Source of the DNA: CALLPQ01 sp964479275
GTDB lineage: Bacteria; Pseudomonadota; Alphaproteobacteria; Caulobacterales; Parvularculaceae
Reading direction: 5' to 3'
Length of the DNA: 31,461 nt
Assembly: GCA_964479275.1 (NCBI GenBank)
Contig: CAYZLR010000037.1
Location: forward strand, 1 to 31,461
Shown in pieces: positions 31,075-31,461 of this stretch. The notes below the pieces were generated by a model. That model had not been told where the DNA came from. It saw only the letters and a list, made by a program, of their open reading frames with translations, and did no database searches. The first letter of the stretch is position 1; each line of letters starts with the position of its first letter. Made by a program: the position numbers and the translations under genes.

Positions 31075-31461
31075 ATGTTCAAACTTAAATACTGTGTCGC
31101 CGCACTCCTCGGAGCCTCAATAAGCACCACCGCTTTTGCGCAAATGTCTCCTGAAGAATTTTTGGCAGGGTATCAGAACTGCCAAGATACTAATACGTCT
31201 CCAACAGTCTTCACGAACTGTATGAATAAGCTCATGGCAGATAAAGAGGGGAAACCATTTACCCCGATTGAAGAGACAGCCCCGGAACCTCAAGCGGTCA
31301 ATCCTACAGTCGTCGCCAAATGTAAGGGCGATTGGCCGTCCGACTTTGAAATGCAGGAGCATTGCCAAACCAAGCAATATGAAGCCCTCAAAAAATGGAA
31401 TGTGGTCAAAGGATCAACTGACACGCTCTTAGCGCAATCCGTATCTAAATGTGACGGGGAT
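31075..31461 (+). CDS. Exported protein with a Trp-Asp-Phe-Cys motif, runs off the right edge
   Basis: An open frame of 129 codons with no stop before the edge. MFKLKYCVAALLGASIS, then TTAFAQ, is a signal peptide. The mature part has paired Cys (YQNCQDT, FTNCMNK) and the motif CKGDWPSDFEMQEHC followed by KQYEALKKW. The motif W-P-x-D-F-x-M-Q plus Cys is known from short exported proteins of unknown function. The last residues read SKCDGD and could begin a second copy of the motif. AGAGG precedes the ATG. If the window is a circle, the next codon is TGA at bases 1-3, giving a 129-residue protein. Confidence 0.6.
   Translation, partial: MFKLKYCVAALLGASISTTAFAQMSPEEFLAGYQNCQDTNTSPTVFTNCMNKLMADKEGKPFTPIEETAPEPQAVNPTVVAKCKGDWPSDFEMQEHCQTKQYEALKKWNVVKGSTDTLLAQSVSKCDGD

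Overview
The window looks like most or all of a self-transmissible plasmid from a Gram-negative proteobacterium. An alphaproteobacterium is most likely, judging from the VirD2-type relaxase, the VirB/VirD4 type IV secretion system (T4SS) and the small ParA. The host assignment is inference. The DNA is moderately AT-rich but unusually rich in CCGGCC/CGGCCG. One of every module such a plasmid needs is present: toxin-antitoxin, relaxase with MobC and oriT, ssb, partition, replication control, and a complete mating-pair-formation operon with coupling protein.

Layout. Bases 1-338 are a promoter/operator region for a ParD-like antitoxin and zeta toxin (339-1940), followed by a small membrane protein (2038-2571). 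Next, on the minus strand, come the relaxase and MobC (2568-4147), and upstream of them a very clear oriT with an RP4-like nic sequence (4188-4240). On the other side of nic lie VirB1 (lytic transglycosylase), a TrbM/KikA-like protein and SSB, all minus strand. This is the region expected to enter the recipient first. Bases 5958-6579 carry no gene but hold a chain of hairpins and a cluster of palindromic repeats upstream of parA and a small ribbon-helix-helix-like partner (6580-7535). The probable replication initiator (7530-8717, minus), a short leader ORF, a candidate antisense RNA and a CopB-like repressor (8894-9115, minus) form a replication-control block arranged like that of IncFII plasmids. 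A strongly structured segment (9346-9459) and several hypothetical genes follow.

From 12081 to 23381 the plus strand is one tight operon: virB2, virB3, virB4, virB5, two small lipoproteins, virB6, virB8, virB9, virB10, virB11, virD4. Most genes overlap or abut. Three genes of unknown function follow (23436-25298).

From about 25.5 kb the sequence changes character. It holds a PIN-domain protein (minus), a full-length Tn3-family transposase with its DDE residues (26713-29625), and three exported proteins of unknown function, the last of which runs off the right edge. No Tn3 terminal inverted repeats or resolvase could be seen. If the window is a closed circle, the last ORF would stop at the TGA in bases 1-3.

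The most interesting items are the IncFII-like replication-control region in an unrelated replicon, the compact oriT, the two leader-like structured segments with mutually exclusive pairings (9346-9459 and 11827-11895), the hairpin chain with repeat cluster before parA, and the zeta toxin carrying a KfrB-like C-terminal domain.
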